Assembly (NCBI GenBank): GCA_026874595.1
Contig: CM049312.1
Span: forward strand, 50,347,429-50,411,428
Direction: 5' to 3'
Length of the DNA stretch: 64,000 bases
Origin: Sipunculus nudus
Taxonomy: Eukaryota; Annelida; Sipuncula; Golfingiida; Sipunculidae
Every line of letters starts with the position of its first letter. Position 1 is the first letter of the stretch. The position numbers and the translations under genes are program-made. Of this stretch, positions 1 to 10,821 are shown one piece after another. Under the pieces are notes generated by a model, which was not told where the DNA came from, searched no databases, and saw only the letters and a list, made by a program, of their open reading frames with translations.

Positions 1-1188
1 ACATCTTTAAAAAGATTGTGGATGCATTTTCAGCCAAACAATTCATCTCAGATCTTTCATCTTCCACATATAGTTCACCTGCCAAGAGTGGATGATCCAT
101 ATCAATTTTGGGGTCACAAGGTCAAAGGTGAAGGTCACAGGAGCCATCTGTCCAAAAATTAGTTTCTGGATGATAATTCCTGCTTTTATTGATGTATGGA
201 TTTCAAACTTGACTTGTATATGTCTTATTGGAAAAGCAAGACTCCAGTTGATTTTGGGGTCATGAGGTCAAAGGTCAAGGTCACAGGACACATCTTAAAA
301 AAGATTGTGGATGCATTTTTAGCCAAGTATTTCATCTCAGACCTTTCATCTTGCACATATAATTCATCTGCCAATAGAGGAAGACCCCCCATCAATTTTG
401 GGGTCACAAGGTCAAAGGTGAAGGTCACAGGAGCCATCTGTCCAAAAATTGGTTTCTGGATGATAATTCCTGCTTTTATTGATGTATGGATTTCAAACTT
501 GACTTGTATATGACCCATTGGAAAAGCAAGACCCAAATTGATTTTGGGGTCATGAGGTCAAAGGTCAAGATCACAGGACACATCTTTAAAAAGATTGTGG
601 ATGCATTTTCAGCCAAACAATTCATCTCAGATCTTTCATCTTCCACATATAGTTCACCTGCCAAGAGTGGAAGACCCCTATCAATTTTGAGGTCACAAGG
701 TCAGAGGTGAAGGTCACAGGAGCCATCTGTCCAAAAATTAGTTTCTGGATGATTATTCCTGCTTTTATCAATGTATGGATTTCAAACTTGACTTGTATAT
801 GTCCCATTGGAAAAGCAAGACCCAAATTGATATTGGGGTCATGAGGTCAAAGGTCAAGGTCACAGGAGGCTAAGAGAGTGACCTTGATCTTGAATAGGTC
901 CATTTCTGCTGAAACTTACACAAACTCTTTAAATATCTCAAGATAGTTTGCATGGATTGGTCCCAATATCAAGGTGACAGAAGATCTTGGATAGCCTTGT
1001 GATGTGCCAAAAGGTCAAGGTCACAGGGCCACATCTTCAAAAAGATTGTGGATTGATAGATCGAAGAAACAATAATTGCTTGCCAAGTGTCAGTATATGC
1101 TGCTAAAAATGGGGGCCTATTCTTAAAGGGGGGTGCGTACTATGTCTGGGGATACTCTGGCACCTGCTGTGCCAAGAAATGTCTAGTT
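1..1188 (+). mobile_element. N1-family element, right part, with ~290-bp tandem units
   Basis: The element is cut by the left window edge. Units of about 290 bp recur (the phrase GGGGTCATGAGG at about 256, 546 and 835), each carrying two clusters of GGTCA half-sites. The right terminus matches the copy ending at 29895: TGTCTGGGGATAC, then a GGCACC/GGTGCC hairpin (here with one mismatch), then AAGAAATGTCTAGTT. No coding capacity is credible; the short frames here are repeat translations. The right end is seen directly; assignment to a Helitron-like class is inferred. Confidence 0.75.
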
Positions 1189-1596
1189 TGGTCATTACCA
1201 TTCATAGTTTCATAATTGATAATAAAATATACTTCTAGACTAATGAGAGCGCAAAAAAGGAACCCCATGAAACTTTTAAAATACAAAAACCGCAAAAATT
1301 TAGCCCTGCCGATATAAAGGCAACCACAGTATAGGTCAAGAGCTCAATCAGTGCAGCCAAGCACAAGGCATGTGATCACCTCATGGGTGACATGTGAACA
1401 CCTCATAGGCACCATGTGATTACCTCATAGGTAGCATGTGATCACCTCATGAGTATCATGTGATCACCTCATGGGTATCATGCCCCTCAGGGTTGCATGT
1501 GAAGATAATCTGTGAGCTTATGCAATGCTGTGGCTACTATTTCAGATTTGGCAACAGGCCAAAGGTCAGTCTGGATCTAATTGGAATTTTAGGATA
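1189..1596. other. Non-coding stretch with minisatellite and C-family scraps
   Basis: Nothing is recognisable in 1189-1368. A 22-bp minisatellite follows. The segment 1493-1596 holds phrases shared with C elements (CTGTGAGCTTATGC, and CAGATTTGGCAACAGGCC as at about 46093), so it is probably C debris joined to the next N2 fragment. Confidence 0.5.
1369..1490 (+). repeat. 22-bp minisatellite, about 5.5 copies
   Basis: The unit CATGTGATCACCTCATGGGT plus two bases starts at 1369, 1391, 1413, 1435, 1457 and 1479, an exact 22-bp spacing. Units differ by a few substitutions. Each unit contains the palindrome TGATCA or a variant of it. Confidence 0.85.
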
Positions 1597-2202
1597 TGAG
1601 GTCAAAGGTCAAGGTCACAGGACTCACTTCTTTTAAAAGATTGTGGATGTATTTTAAGCCAAACTTTTCATCCCAAACCTTCCATCTTCCAGATATTGCT
1701 CACCTGCCAATAGTGGAAGAAACTTATGGATTGTGTGGTCACAAGGTCAAGGTCACAGGGGCAGACTATCCACATTTTAGATTCAAGATGATAACACCAG
1801 TTTGGATGGAAATATTGGTTTCAAACTTGACTTATATATGGCCCATCACAAAAGTAAGAACTAACTCTGTTGATTCTGGGGTCATGAGATCAAAGGTCAA
1901 GGTCACAGGACAGACTACTTAGAAAGATTATGGATGCATTTTAAGGCAAACTTTTCATCACAAACCTTTACGTCTTCCACATGTGGCACACCTGCCAATA
2001 GGGGATGTTTCTTTTTTATTTTTGGGTCACTTGGTCAAAGGTCAAGGTTACAGGGCCAATGCATTCACAAATTTATTTTATGTATGATAACTCCAGTATG
2101 GGTAGACAGGTCAATGTCAAACTGATCACAGGACCCATAGCTCAAAAATGTATCCTTATAGACAAATTTAGGTGAGCATCAAGACCCATGGTTCCCTAGT
2201 TC
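1597..2202 (+). mobile_element. N2-family element, right part
   Basis: GGTCAAAGGTCAAGGTCA clusters recur at about 1600, 1740, 1890 and 2035. The right end (about 2160-2202) reads GACAAATTTAGGTGAGC, then GACCCATGGTTCCCTAGTTC, a variant of the terminus at 45943-45952. The left end is missing. It lies just upstream of the first visible exon, in intronic or upstream sequence. Confidence 0.6.
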
Positions 2203-2491
2203 TTTCTTACTTATCATAAGATTGTCTCAGTTAAAAATTGTTAATGTTTGTCATATTTAATTTCATAATGAACAGCTTTGCTTTTTGGACAGAAAAAACT
2301 GAACCACTGCAGTGTTTATACAGTGGCTTATACAGGATATGGAGAAATAAGTATGGTAAAAAAATTTTTTTCAGCAATAAAGAATACATAATGTGAACAA
2401 ACTATCAAATATTATCAAGAAATAAAGATAATAAATATGAAACAAGTGATAAAATGAAATCATTTTACAAAAATATGTTATCTAAATGCAG

Positions 2492-2599
2492 GTTTTGACC
2501 TTGTGGATGTTGGCAAAGATGAGATTACCATTAAGGCTGGGAAGAATGCAGGTAGACGCAGCATGCAGTTTGCTTACCAGGCTCTCACGGCTGTTTTTG
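2492..2599 (+). CDS. Internal coding exon of unrecognised gene (first exon visible)
   Basis: The exon is 108 bp, bounded by an AG acceptor at 2490-2491 and a GTAAGT donor starting at 2600. Reading after a phase-1 start gives FDLVDVGKDEITIKAGKNAG, then RRSMQFAYQALTAVF, an ordered-looking mixed sequence unlike the low-complexity tail. One base is left over at the donor (phase 1) and completes an Asp codon with the AC at 12965, which supports joining. In-frame TAG follows soon after the donor, so reading through is excluded. Upstream exons lie to the left of the window. The acceptor tract is weak, and another exon could be missed in the following intron. I do not recognise the domain. Confidence 0.6.
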
Positions 2600-3486
2600 G
2601 TAAGTTACAGTAGACAACTCCTAACAGGTTTTATATCACGAGGAGCCAGCTACAGATATAATGTATATAAAAGTTCTGTAAAGGGTTTTTCACAGTCTGT
2701 TTTAGTTATGATCCATTGTCAGTTTACTGTCTGTATGTCAGTCCATCTGTAAGACTAGCACAAATCTATTTCATTACCTGCACTCACATCACCATCCAAA
2801 CGTCCATCTGTAACTGATTCATGATGAAAGCAGATAGAAATCTGTACCTTGACGTTATAGTATCAGGGATATTCTGGAATGTCCTTGTGTCTTCCCTATG
2901 GTAGGAAATGCCAAAAGTGGTTGATATTCAGTATGAAAGGTCAATACAACACTTGCAGCACCTAATCATCTGTAAAGCATGTTTAATTAACATGGAAAAT
3001 ATCATCTTCTCTTTGAAATAAATTGGTACCTTCCAAAACATTGCCCTGAAACTTATGGCTTACTCAAAGTGTAAAAAAACCATGGACAGGGCATGATTAC
3101 AGGCATCAACATAAACATAGCAGGTGTTACTAATGTATTACCTGGGCCACAACATGTCAATCAGGAGATGCCCTGACTGACTTCGCCCCAAAAATAGACT
3201 ATTTTGGTCTAATCTTTGGATGTGATCTGTCACGCATGCACAAAAAATGGACCTTTGGTCACATCGCCTTGTTTTTGTAAACTGACGCATGAGGACTGTT
3301 TACAAACACGCAGACCCATAACAAGGTGTTAAACAGCTCAAAGGGAAGTACTAGGACCATGTGCTGGGATGCTTTTTCCGGAAACATTTTTCTATAAAGC
3401 AAAAGTGAACTGATAGTGTGAAAGAATAGACATGATATTGCTCCTGATTATGTCCCTTTAAAATTCTGCTCACAAACGCTATAATT

Positions 3487-4086
3487 GTATCCGCAAAAAC
3501 AGAGATTTGTGGATAGTATGTATTCAGCAGGACGCTGCTGCATCATAGGACATGTTTTCAGCCTAACGAACTCTGCAAGGGTACTACTGGACGGAATTTT
3601 ATGAAACTTTAAATTATGATGGGTCATATGTGAACTACTGTGCAATCATTTTGGGTTGACCTCTGACCTTTTTTCTCTGCACAGTGTCCATCCTTCTAAT
3701 TTCTCATTTATTTGACTGATGGCACCACCTACAATCATGTTTATGCTTCAGACATCCATGCTAATATCTCAGGACTGGTTTGAGGAATCAGCCTGAAACT
3801 TTGCATGAGTATAGATCTTACATAGCTCTACAGCTTATACAAATTTGGTGCCCCAACCTACAACCGTTTTCATCTGCCTGGGGTGAAAATCATTCATATT
3901 TTGATCAGCGATTCAACTTATCAACAGGAAAGTTTGCATGTGGTTACATCTTGGAGAGCTTTCTTGTTCAAATGGCAGGTGGTGCCACCTACAAGCATGT
4001 TTATGTGACAGATATCCATGCTAACATGCAACTAATCTCACTCTATTTCCCCTTCCCACTCAATCCATGCCTCTCTTTATGTGTTC
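3487..4086 (+). mobile_element. D-type fragment (C-like interior with its own left hairpin)
   Basis: The left end is a hairpin, TATCCGCAAA pairing with TTTGTGGATA (one wobble), followed by GTATG. A related left end is at about 49935. The interior phrases (CATATGTGAACTACTG, GACCTCTGACC, and GGTGGTGCCACCTACA near 3978) match the C-family units at 9300-10500. The right terminus is absent. Confidence 0.6.
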
Positions 4087-4735
4087 TACATTGATATGGT
4101 GAATACATGTAGTACCGTACATTCTCAATTATTTCAGAAAGAAAGAAATAAATGATCTTGGAATTCCAAAATAAAACAGTAAAAATGAGTAAATACAGTC
4201 TTGCTGACGCATGGACTGTCGATGTAGTTCATAGATTGGCAATAATACAAGAAGTTAAAAATATCTACCTTATATACCATCTTTATTCCAATTTAGCGAC
4301 CACTTAAAAGTAAGTAATTTTATTGGAAGTTTTGATAATTGAGGATATTTGTAAATTATCTTTGCTGATTTGCTGTGGTCGAGATTTTTAAAGCAGGCGG
4401 TTGGATAACCTTCCCTGGAGATGCCAAGCCGCTCTGACACTCTGACAATATGGGTATTTAAGTTAGTTTTGTTAGCTTAATAGTATTTCCTACAAACGGG
4501 CTTCCTACTGTCACATTGATTATACAGAGTCCCCAAATGAATAAAATAAATGAGCTCAGTCATTTTACAAAATGATCACCACTTTACGTGTAGCCTAGGT
4601 ACAATCACTTGACATACCGTATTTACTCGTGTATAGGACGACAAATTGGTTCCCAAATTTTGGAGGGCTTAGTGGGGGGGTCGTCCTATTATCGGGTACA
4701 AGTTTTTCAGTCACCTGAAGCTCACCGAAAATGAT

Positions 4736-6340
4736 AAACAAGATACCGGTAAGTATGTCAACCAGTGCTGCGTCGGTAGAACACACGCCTTAAAACGTCC
4801 ATACACAGATTCTAGTAATGACATGTATTTATTTTCTTTTGTTATGTGTCTGATATAATGTTTATAAAGCATATCATATGTTTTATTACAAGAAGAACGT
4901 ATGATGTTTATCCTTCTCACGTTACTAAATTTTTCATATCAGCGGCGTAGTATGCATGACTTGTGTTCACAAGCGGGCCGACATGTAACCTCCCCGCAAA
5001 TACCCCGGGCCCAACCATAAACTATAAACATTCCCCAAAAAGGCACGCTAATATGCATATCGTCGGCAGTGTAATAATTACAAATTTTAAATCGTGTATG
5101 TCGATCGTATTTTTTACATATTTTTATCTTGTCATGGTTTAATATTCCGTATTACTGAAAAAGAATATACAAAATTGCGGTCGTCCTTCGCTTTCGCCAA
5201 GCGTCCAGACGGGTAACCTAAACGACACCGCTCACGCCCAGTTCAACGATAAGCTAATAAATTCCATATTCATTCTCCACATGAAATCAGTTATATAAAA
5301 ATCGTTATCAAAGCAAATTGGTTCCAATATAAATAATATATTTAACAAATCTCGCTGAAAAAAATTCAACATTAAGAAAGTATGATTAATTATCACGGAA
5401 TATAATTAATGTAGCGCACACGTTTGGTTAAACAAACGAGTAAACAACTCATCAGTGACAGCTTTGATCAACTTGTGATGACGGTCACCAAAAGGACAAG
5501 GGCACGGATTACCTGATCAGTGGAGGTTTCAGGTGTGAGAATCCCCTTTGATATGGTGGTTTCTCTCGGCTTGCCTAAATCAAAGAGACCTTATTCAGTT
5601 GACTGTGAAAGCTGCCGGTAAGTATCGTCCACTGATGCGTTGGTAACAAACAAGCGTGTTTATTTAAGAAATGTATTTATTATTTTCTTTATTTTGTCTG
5701 ATATTATGTTTATGAAGCACATCACATGTTTTATTTTAAGAGAAACGTGTGATGTTTGTCCTTCTCACTTTACAAAATGTGTCATACCAGCGGCGTAGCA
5801 TGCATGACTTGTGTTCACAAGCGGGCCGACATGTAACCTCCCTGCAAATACCCCTGGCCCAACAATAAACTATAAACATTCCCCAAAAAGGCACGCTGAT
5901 ATGCAAATCGTCCGCAGTGTAATAATTACAAATTTTAAATCGTGTATGTCGATCGTATTTTTTCACATATTTTTATCTTGTCATGGTTTAATATTCCGTA
6001 TTACTGAAAAAGAATATACAATATTGCGGTCGTCCTTCGTTTTCGCCAGGCGTCCTGACGGGTAACCTAAATGACACCGGTCACGCCCAGTACAACGATG
6101 AGCTAATAAATTCCATTTTCATTCTCCACATGATACCAGTTGTATAAAAATTATAATCTAAAAAAAAAAGGTTCCAATAAAAATAATATATTTAACAAAT
6201 CTCGCTGACAAACATACAACATTAATAAAGTATGATTAATTATCACAGAATATAATTAATGTAGCGCACATGTTTGGTTAAACGAGTAAACAACTCATCA
6301 GTGACAGCTTTGATCAACTTGTGATGACGGTCAAGCTTCT
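4736..6340 (+). repeat. Diverged internal direct duplication in the pogo-like element
   Basis: Two copies of roughly 740 bp (about 4736-5490 and 5607-6340) share long matches, for example CAGCGGCGTAG at 4943 and 5789 and AACTCATCAGTGACAGCTTT near 5446 and 6292. They differ by scattered substitutions and indels. The downstream copy leads into the transposase remnant; the upstream copy diverges just after GATGACGGTCA. Confidence 0.75.
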
Positions 6341-6431
6341 GAAGAAACGATGTCTGCTCGTGTGGGACCAGTTCCGGGGACACCTGACCCCCGCCATCAA
6401 GGCCGCTGTCAAGCAATGCCGGACTCACTAG
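6324..6431 (+). pseudogene. pogo-type DDE transposase fragment
   Basis: A short frame reads CLLVWDQFRGHLTPAIKAAV in its centre, then QCRTH and a stop. Hydrophobic residues, then VWDxFRGH, resemble the block around the second catalytic Asp of pogo/Tigger-like DDE transposases. I saw no other recognisable part of the domain nearby, so this is a relic of about 35 residues. The call rests on motif recognition, not alignment. Confidence 0.65.
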
Positions 6432-8321
6432 GCCGTTATTCTCAAATGCGCATATAACATACCACTTAGACAGTGTTTGTCCACTTTAAATATTGATTAG
6501 AAGAATATGTATTATCCTAATAAACGGTGATACACGGGGAACGATGTCTGCTCTGGGTTCCCCCCTGCCACGGCTGGCCGGCAGCCGCCTGTGTAACCAG
6601 TGGTAACGGGCCGTGTTGGATCAGCGAGCAAAGGTCACGCAGTTCATTGTTTCAGATTCTGAGACAGTTTCAAGCGCAAGGGTTGCAAAGTTTCAAAAGT
6701 GAGTCTTGTTTACATACTAAAACATAATATATAGCTGAATTTCTTGGTCATTCGAATAAAGTACTATATCTCCCTTAGATTACTTAAAGTTTCCTTGTCA
6801 TAAACGCACTATTGATTTTACACGATTTTTTTTTCCGACAAGGGTTTGAAGTTCTCCAGTTTACTCTGAAGCTTTTATGTGGCGGTTTTCAGGGTCCTGG
6901 ATACCGCCGCATTTAATGCAGCTTATGATCAGTCAGACTTTGGAGGCTTCTGAACTCAGTGTTTGTCAGAAGTTTGGCTGAAGTTTAACAGTGTGTTAGC
7001 CATTTATGATGAAAGAACATTTGCATGTAATTTTGTTTTCAAGTGTGACGTGTTTATAGCCATTTTCCGGTAGTTAAGTGCTTTGATGATGATTATTTCA
7101 GTTAATCGCTTTGTAAGTACGTTAATATCATCACAGGTGCTGAAGTCATCATTTATGATTTCAAGTTGAATTGTCGATTCCTGCAGCCCCAAAGCCTGCA
7201 AACCATAGTGCTTAATTCAGTGCTTAATGTCGTCTATATGCAATCTCTTACCTACATCAATTTGAAATTTTGTATCAACACATATTTTTTGTATGTTAAG
7301 TTTGACTGAAAACCAAAAAAAAAATTCCTTCACACAAGTTATAATTTATTGTTTTTCATATTTTGTTAACAGCTTGCAATATTTATAGTACTTTGACAAT
7401 ATTTAATTGTTTATAAATAGTATTAAAAATACTTTCATAGCATCACAGCTTTTGAATTTTTTATCATTTTGTTTTGTCAGTTTAGGAAACCACAGAAAGC
7501 ATCAGTGCTTAATTCAGTGCCTAATTTATTTTTATCTGGTGTTTCTTATGACATCATTTTGAATTGTATATACACATTCTTTTATATATTTAATAAAATC
7601 CTGTTTTGGTCAGTTGCATCCTACATTTCCTTTTAACTTTCCTATTTTCACTTTTTTACTAATAAAAAGAAATATACCACTGAACATTTGAAGAATGAAA
7701 TGTTATAATAGCCCAGTTTAATCATCGGTTTACATGATCATGACACATAGTGATTCAGTAGCTGACAGATCCATGGTGCTAAAAATAATTTGTACCCAAA
7801 TTTGAGGCTTAAAATTGGGGGGTCGTCTTATACACGGGGTCGTCCTATACACGAGTAAATACGGTAAAATGATCACTCATGTTACTACCAGTTGTTCCAA
7901 GTTTACCCACCAGGTGGCGATATCGGCGGACAGAGAGGGACAAGCAGCTTCAGTTAGATTGAGGAAGACTTTATAAAAAATAACTGCCTATTTTCAGATA
8001 ACTTTGATTTGCATTATACTTAATAAATATGGGAATGTAAAAGCACGCTAAAATGTTTACAATTGGAAACAGTCTTAGCTCCCATCCACTCCATCTGGCA
8101 CTTTTAAATGCGCGGTCACCCATCCAAAAGCTAACCTGCTCAATCATGCTTAACTAAGATGATTCCAGCTGTTTTACTGTTGTTCCATCACACAGTGTAA
8201 ACATGTTGCAAAAAGTGTGTAATGCTTAGGTGTTCATTGCTTCCCGGACCAAAAAAATATATTTAAGTAATGATTTATATTAATCATGGTAATAATCAAT
8301 GGAATTTGCTTTATTATTTTT

Positions 8322-10821
8322 AGCGAACCTGTGAGCTTATGCGATGGCTCAGCGTCGTCCGTCCGTCGTCAGCCGTCCGCCGTCCAGGGCTGGCTTTCTG
8401 CTGTCCATGGCTGTAAGTCAGAACCTGTCGGAGCTAGCAGCTCCAAATTACATGTAAGAACTCGTCACATGTGAAACTTGGTGCCCTTAAGCTTATTATT
8501 GGGTATCTGCATTAATTTAGATTTTATAGAGGAAAAGCTTTAAAACTTTTTAAAATCTTCTTCTCTGAAACTGTCCAGCCAAATTGTCCAATATTTCACA
8601 TAAATGATCCCTGGAAGAATCTCTCTCAAGTTTGTTGGAATAGTTCCAGTTCGGAGATTTTTGGCCCAGTTACAGGAGGTTGAACTTAGTCATCTGTCCA
8701 AAAAAGCACACTAAAATTAAAATCTCAGAAACAGCTAGAGCTATAATGACCAAATTTTATACCAATGTTTGTCATTTATGTCATATCTGATTTTGAGATA
8801 TTGGTGGCGCCACATACATTGATGTGTTTTTTACAAGCAAAAATGTAATTTTAAACTCTTCTAGCTTATACACTGATTTATGATGAAACTGTTCAGCTGA
8901 TTGGTTTAAACTTTACTAGAATTATTCTGTGGTAGGGTTCTGCCAGTTTTATAAGAAAAGATTGGGTAAATACAGTTTTAAAAAAGCATTGTAGCCAATT
9001 GAAAAAGGCTTTCTGTATTTGAAAACAGATTTGACTTCATGCTGAGTTTCAGCAGCCAATTCAAGAGGTCACTCAGTACAAACAGGTGGGGTCCAGACAT
9101 CACCATGGCAACTGACCTGGCTCTGGGGGGGGGTGTCTAGACAATGTGTCTAGACGTCTAGACACAGCGTCTAGACGTCTAGACACAGCGTCTAGACGTC
9201 TAGACACAATGTTTAGATGCAGAATTCCCAGATTATTGGAACTATATCTTTCAACTGTTTGAGAAAAACTTGGTTTGCATTTTAAGCGAATCGGGTTTAT
9301 CATCAGGTCACATGTGAACTACTGCGCCCTCATTTTTGGTTGACCTCTGACCTTTCCTTGCTGCCCAGCGTCCATTTGTGCATCTGTTTCCACACATAAA
9401 CCGACATATCTCGGGAACTGTTTGACCGATCAGGCTAAAATTTTGCACAAATGTAGCCCTTTGATAGCTTTATAACATACACTAAAAATGGTGGCCCAAC
9501 TTCAACCATTTTTGCACAGCGTCCATCTGTTCATCTGCCTTGGGATAATATTACTCATATCTCAGCAGTGGTTTGACTTATCCACCTGAAATTTTGCAGG
9601 TTTATACATCCTGGACAGCTTTCGATTTTATGACAGTTGGCGCTACCTACATTCACATTTACTCTGCAGACATCCAAGCTCATATCTCGGGAACCGTTTG
9701 ACCGATTGGGCCAAAATTTTGCATGTGTATAGATCTTACATAGGTCTTCATCATAGGTAAAACTGGTGGCGCCACCTGCAACCACTTATGCACAGCGTCC
9801 ATCTTGTTCATCTGCCTTTGGATAAAATCACTCATATCTCATCAGTGGTTTGACTTATCCACCTGAAATTTTGCAGGTTTATACATCCTGGACAGGTTTC
9901 TCGATTTTTTGACAGGTGTCGCCACCTACATTCACATTTACTCTGCAGACATCCAAGCTCATATCTCGGGAACCGTTTGACCGATTAGGCCAAAATTTTG
10001 CATGTTTATAGATCTCACATAGCTCTTCATCATAGGCAAAACTTGTGGTGCCACCTGCCACTATTTTTGCACAGCATCCAATGCTGTCTGCCGTGGGCTA
10101 AAATCATTCATATCTCAGTAATGGTGTGACTTGTCTGCCTAAAATTTTGCATGTTTATACATCTTGGATAGCTTTCCCGATTTTGTGGCAGGTGGCGCCA
10201 CCTATATTTATGTATACACTGCAGACATTCAGGCTTATATATCAGGACTGGTTTGACATATCCCCTTTAAATTTTGCATGTGTATAGATCTCACATATCT
10301 CTTAATCATACACAAAATTGGTGGCGCCACCTGCCACCATTTTTGCATAGCGTCAGTCTGTTTGTCTGCCATGGGCTAAAATCACTCGTATCTCAGTAGT
10401 GGTTTGACTTGTCAGCCTAAAATTTTGCATGTTTATTCATCTTGGACAGCTTTCTGGATTTTGTGGTAGGTGGCGCAACCTACATACACATTTTGGCTGC
10501 AGACATCCAGGCTATTATGCAACACACCTCACTCTATTTCCCCTTGCCACTCCATCCATGCCTCACTTCACCTTTCCCACTCTGATTTTGGCAGATACAA
10601 GAAGTCGCTTGTTGACTACCAATATTCTAGTTTTTGTGTTGTGTGCACCCATGCCAGAATTGCAGCAGTGATGTTTGTTTGTTTCTTGTTCTAAGTGTTT
10701 AGTACATGCATTGTTCATATACATGTTACACATGTTCTTGAAAAGTAATGGTCCAGCATTGAAGCATTATACCTGGTGTAATCTCATTGCACAGGTTCGC
10801 ATTAGGCCACTTGGCCTTGTT
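8322..10821 (+). mobile_element. C-family element, complete (Helitron-like architecture)
   Basis: It starts after a T-run with AGCGAACCTGTGAGC, then a GTCCGTCCGTCG-rich stretch. The right end carries CACAGGTTCGC (10790-10800), the exact reverse complement of GCGAACCTGTG at the left. Then comes a perfect hairpin, AGGCCA-CT-TGGCCT (10804-10817), and TGTTT. The interior from about 9340 to 10500 is tandem: a ~285-bp double unit in which GGTGGCGCCACC or a variant recurs about every 140 bp (near 9766, 9905, 10040, 10188, 10320). There is no coding frame. Confidence 0.8.
9149..9213 (+). repeat. 21-bp palindromic tandem repeat inside C element
   Basis: Three units of TCTAGACGTCTAGACACAGC plus G, the last slightly changed, embed the perfect palindrome GTCTAGACGTCTAGAC. 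Each unit can fold on itself, making a small cluster of cruciform-prone sites. Confidence 0.85.

Larger units (their letters stand above)
4617..7864 (+). mobile_element. pogo-like (Tc1/mariner) DNA transposon, degenerate, TA-flanked
   Basis: Perfect terminal inverted repeats of about 26 bp begin CCGTATTTACTCGTGTATAG at 4617 and end in the reverse complement at 7864. A TA dinucleotide flanks both sides (4615-4616, 7865-7866). TA duplication and the transposase remnant at 6324-6431 fit the pogo group. The interior has a long direct duplication, about 4736-5490 versus 5607-6340. No intact transposase frame exists, so the copy cannot be autonomous. It sits in intron 1 in the sense orientation. 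Confidence 0.8.

Noticed and set aside
196-825. Several open frames of 60-105 codons on both strands, with matching frames at 28160-29821
   Set aside because: They are translations of the ~290-bp N1 tandem unit, recurring wherever the unit recurs, with no start context or codon conservation.
4569-7876. AAAATGATCAC present near both sides of the pogo-like element as a possible long target duplication
   Set aside because: The left copy is about 40 bp away from the terminus, while TA flanks the termini exactly; likely coincidence.
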